A stretch of 8,395 nucleotides of DNA, taken from assembly GCA_031276435.1 (NCBI GenBank), contig JAISNB010000209.1, positions 1 through 8,395 of the forward strand, given 5' to 3'. This DNA is from Burkholderiaceae bacterium. Its GTDB lineage: Bacteria; Pseudomonadota; Gammaproteobacteria; Burkholderiales; Burkholderiaceae_C. Numbering within the stretch: the stretch's first letter is position 1; every line of letters starts with the position of its first letter. The notes beneath the pieces are model-generated. The model was not told the origin of the DNA. It saw nothing but the letters and a program-made list of their open reading frames with translations, and searched no databases. The position numbers were made by a program, and so were the translations under genes. Below, piece by piece: positions 6,209 to 8,395 of the stretch.

Positions 6209-8238
6209 GCCTGCGCAATCGCCTGACCCGCTTGCCGCGCGAGGCGCGCGACACCCTGTTTTTGCTGGCCGTCATCGCCTGGGTGGTGTTGCCGCACATC
6301 AACCGCCTGCCCCTGTGGTGCAGCGCGCTGGCCGGTTGCATGCTGCTGTGGCGCTGCTGGCTGGCCATTGCGGGCAGGCCGCTGCCCAACCGCTGGTGGC
6401 TCGTGGCGCTGCTGGTGGCCGCTGTGGCCGCCACCGTCATGAGTCACCGCACGCTGATCGGCAGCGCGTCCGGAACCACGCTGATTGTGGCGCTGCTGGC
6501 GCTCAAGACCCTGGAGATGCGCGCCCGGCGCGATGCCTTCGTGCTGTTCTTTCTGGGCTTTTTCGCCATGCTGACCCACTTTCTGCACTCGCAATCGTTG
6601 CCCGTGGCCACTGCCATGCTGCTCGCGCTGCTGGGGCTGCTCACGTGCCTGATCAACGCGCACCGGCCCGTGGGCCAGCCCAGCCTGCTGCAATCGGCGC
6701 TGCTGGCTGGCAAGATGACCCTGCTGGGCGCGCCCATCATGCTCGCGCTGTTCATACTGTTTCCCCGCTTCGCGCCGCTGTGGGGGCTGCCCAATGACGC
6801 GCTGGTCGGCTGGTCGGGGCTTTCATCGTCCATGCAGGTTGGCAATCTGGCCGAACTGGCGCTGGACGAAGGCATTGCGTTTCGCATCAAATTCGACGGC
6901 GTTCCCCCCGCGCAGCGCGACCTGTACTTCCGCGGCCCCGTGCTCAGCCGCTTCGATGGCCGCGAGTGGCGCATGAATGACGACGTATTCATCCTGGCGC
7001 AACTGCGACAAAAGCTGGCGCCGGACGTGCAGGTGCAGGGCACGCCCGTCAGCTACGAGGTCACGCTGGAAGTCAGCAACCGCCCCTGGCTGTTCGTCAT
7101 GGATGTCGCGCCCGAATCGCCGCAACTGCCAACCGGCCAAAGTGCCAGCCTGACCGCCGATCTGCAATGGCTGCGCGGCCGTCCCGTCACCGACGTGCTG
7201 CGCTACCGCGTCACGAGCTATCCCGATTTCCGCTATGGCGTTGCAGAGCACGGACGGTTCGACGCCAGCGCCTTCCTGCGCCTGCCCGCGGGCTTCAACC
7301 CGCGCACGCTGGAACTGGCCGCGCAAATGAAGCGCCAGCACGGCGACGACGCCCAGGCCCTGGTGGGCGCCGCCCTGGAGCGATTGCGTACCGGCGGCTA
7401 CGGCTACACACTGGAGCCTGGCGTCTACGGACGCGAGACCGCCGACGAATTCTGGTTTGACACCAAGGCGGGTTTTTGCGAACACATCGCCTCGGCCTTC
7501 GTCATCCTCATGCGCGCGGCGGGCGTCCCAGCGCGCATCGTCACCGGCTACCAGGGCGGCGACATGAACCCCGTCGACAACTACTGGACCGTGCGCCAGG
7601 CCGATGCCCACGCCTGGGCCGAAGTGTGGCTGGCCGATCGCGGCTGGGTGCGCGTAGATCCCACCGGAGCCGTCGCTCCGGGCCGCACAGGCCAGTTCCA
7701 GCGCCTGCGCGCGCCCGACGGCCTGATGGCTGGCGCCATCGCCAACCTCAGCCCCACCGCCCTCGCGCAACTGCGCGCGCTCTGGGAAGCCGCCAACAAC
7801 CACTGGAACCAGTGGGTGCTCAACTACACGCAAACGCGCCAACTCGACCTGCTGAGAAACTTGGGCTTCGAGCGCCCCACTTGGCAGGACTTGCTCAAAC
7901 TCATGGCCGCACTGATCGCCGCGGCGGGCGCCATTGGCGTGACCTGGGTCATGTGGGAGAGGCGCCAGCACAACCCGTGGCTGCGGCTTTTAGCGCGCAC
8001 GCGCCACCAACTGGCCCGCTCTGGCATCCAGGTGCCGCTCAACGCGCCACCGCGCGCGCTGGCCGAGCAGGTATCGGCCCATACCAACCTGCCTGAAGCG
8101 GCGCGCCAATCCCTGGCCCAATGGCTGCTCGCGCTGGAACGCCTGCGCTACGCCCCACCCGGCGCCGCGCGCGAAAACCTCGCCACCCTGCAACGCCAGC
8201 TTGTCCCCATCGTCCGCGCGCTGCGCCGCGCCACTTGA
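6202..8238 (+). CDS. tgpA: TgpA-like transmembrane transglutaminase (DUF3488/transglutaminase/DUF4129)
   Basis: This is a 678-residue inner-membrane protein with a periplasmic transglutaminase-like domain. About seven membrane segments lie at roughly 17-32, 36-56, 64-81, 91-107, 111-127, 133-151 and 170-188 (the DUF3488 region). A periplasmic domain follows, then one more membrane segment (about 564-584) and a ~90-residue cytosolic tail of DUF4129 type (NAPPRALAEQV, LERLRYAP). The catalytic triad is intact: Cys426 in GFCEHIASAF, His470 in DAHAWAEVW and Asp486 in RVDPTGAV. The family includes Pseudomonas aeruginosa TgpA, reported as essential there; the natural substrate is not established. 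ATG 6202 is chosen because TGGAGG (6186-6191) lies 10 nt upstream, the first membrane helix follows at once, and it gives a 7-bp ATGCTGA overlap with DUF58. The frame stays open 936 nt further upstream, but that stretch is a shadow of DUF58. Cross-linking, amidase or protease activity are all possible. Confidence 0.95.
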   Translation: MLSLRNRLTRLPREARDTLFLLAVIAWVVLPHINRLPLWCSALAGCMLLWRCWLAIAGRPLPNRWWLVALLVAAVAATVMSHRTLIGSASGTTLIVALLALKTLEMRARRDAFVLFFLGFFAMLTHFLHSQSLPVATAMLLALLGLLTCLINAHRPVGQPSLLQSALLAGKMTLLGAPIMLALFILFPRFAPLWGLPNDALVGWSGLSSSMQVGNLAELALDEGIAFRIKFDGVPPAQRDLYFRGPVLSRFDGREWRMNDDVFILAQLRQKLAPDVQVQGTPVSYEVTLEVSNRPWLFVMDVAPESPQLPTGQSASLTADLQWLRGRPVTDVLRYRVTSYPDFRYGVAEHGRFDASAFLRLPAGFNPRTLELAAQMKRQHGDDAQALVGAALERLRTGGYGYTLEPGVYGRETADEFWFDTKAGFCEHIASAFVILMRAAGVPARIVTGYQGGDMNPVDNYWTVRQADAHAWAEVWLADRGWVRVDPTGAVAPGRTGQFQRLRAPDGLMAGAIANLSPTALAQLRALWEAANNHWNQWVLNYTQTRQLDLLRNLGFERPTWQDLLKLMAALIAAAGAIGVTWVMWERRQHNPWLRLLARTRHQLARSGIQVPLNAPPRALAEQVSAHTNLPEAARQSLAQWLLALERLRYAPPGAARENLATLQRQLVPIVRALRRAT

Positions 8239-8258
8239 CGAATGCCTGACAGCACGAT

Positions 8259-8279
8259 GGCGCGCTTCCCCCACGCGCC
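8259..8279. terminator. Weak hairpin between convergent genes
   Basis: GGCGCG (8259-8264) and CGCGCC (8274-8279) form a perfect 6-bp GC stem with a 9-nt loop, in the 68-bp gap between the transglutaminase stop and the stop of the convergent right-edge gene. Its position suits a shared terminator for both strands. No T run follows on either strand, so it is not a standard intrinsic terminator and may be chance in GC-rich DNA. Confidence 0.25.
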
Positions 8280-8306
8280 TGATTTGTGCCGGGAGTTCGC
8301 GGCGCT

Positions 8307-8395
8307 TTACTCCATCACCGGAATCAGGTAGTCGCGGCTGATGAGCGCGCCCAGTGTGTTGACGCGGTCCAGAAATTGCGTGAGAAAGGCATGCA
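8307..8395 (-). CDS. C-terminal end of an unrecognised protein (partial)
   Basis: On the minus strand a frame enters from the right edge and gives 28 residues ending ISRDYLIPVME before a TAA at 8307-8309. It is convergent with the transglutaminase gene, 68 bp away. The tail has a balanced, protein-like composition (hydrophobic and charged residues alternating as in a helix, e.g. TQFLDRVNTLGAL) and is unlike the Ala/Arg-rich shadow frames seen elsewhere here, so I take it as a real gene end. There is too little sequence to assign a family. Confidence 0.6.
   Translation of the reverse strand, partial: HAFLTQFLDRVNTLGALISRDYLIPVME

Noticed and set aside
1..8395. Possible CRISPR array, insertion sequence, attachment site, tRNA or phage defence genes.
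   Set aside because: No spaced direct repeats, transposase motifs, terminal inverted repeats, tRNA-like folds or defence-gene domains were seen on either strand; the coding content is ordinary metabolic and envelope genes.

Overview
The window is GC-rich chromosomal DNA. The gene content points to a betaproteobacterium of the Burkholderiales, probably Comamonadaceae-like: an etfB-etfA pair followed by a ~600-residue DmdC/FadE-type acyl-CoA dehydrogenase, divergent from a MoxR/DUF58/transglutaminase operon. This is inferred from protein style and base composition, not from a database search. There are no tRNA or rRNA genes, CRISPR arrays, insertion sequences or phage genes.

Left half, minus strand (about 214-4007): a three-gene operon read right to left, etfB -> etfA -> acyl-CoA dehydrogenase. 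It has a consensus TATAAT -10 element upstream of etfB, good Shine-Dalgarno sites before all three genes, and a textbook rho-independent terminator (214-244) after the dehydrogenase. The dehydrogenase oxidises an acyl-CoA, and electrons pass through its FAD to the EtfAB flavoprotein and on to the quinone pool via ETF:quinone oxidoreductase, which is not in this window. Bases 1-213 lie beyond that terminator and hold no gene I can support.

Right half, plus strand (4227-8238): a tightly packed three-gene operon made of a MoxR-type AAA+ ATPase, a two-TM DUF58 membrane protein and a TgpA-like transmembrane transglutaminase with an intact Cys426/His470/Asp486 triad. DUF58 and tgpA overlap by 7 bp. 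Between moxR and DUF58 is an unusual junction: a 13-codon frame starts on the moxR stop (TGATG), is in phase with DUF58, ends at TGA, and is followed 3 nt later by the GTG start of DUF58. This family of clusters is widespread, but its physiological substrate is largely unknown, so it is the most interesting content of the window.

The right edge (8307-8395, minus strand) carries the last 28 codons of a convergent gene that I do not recognise.
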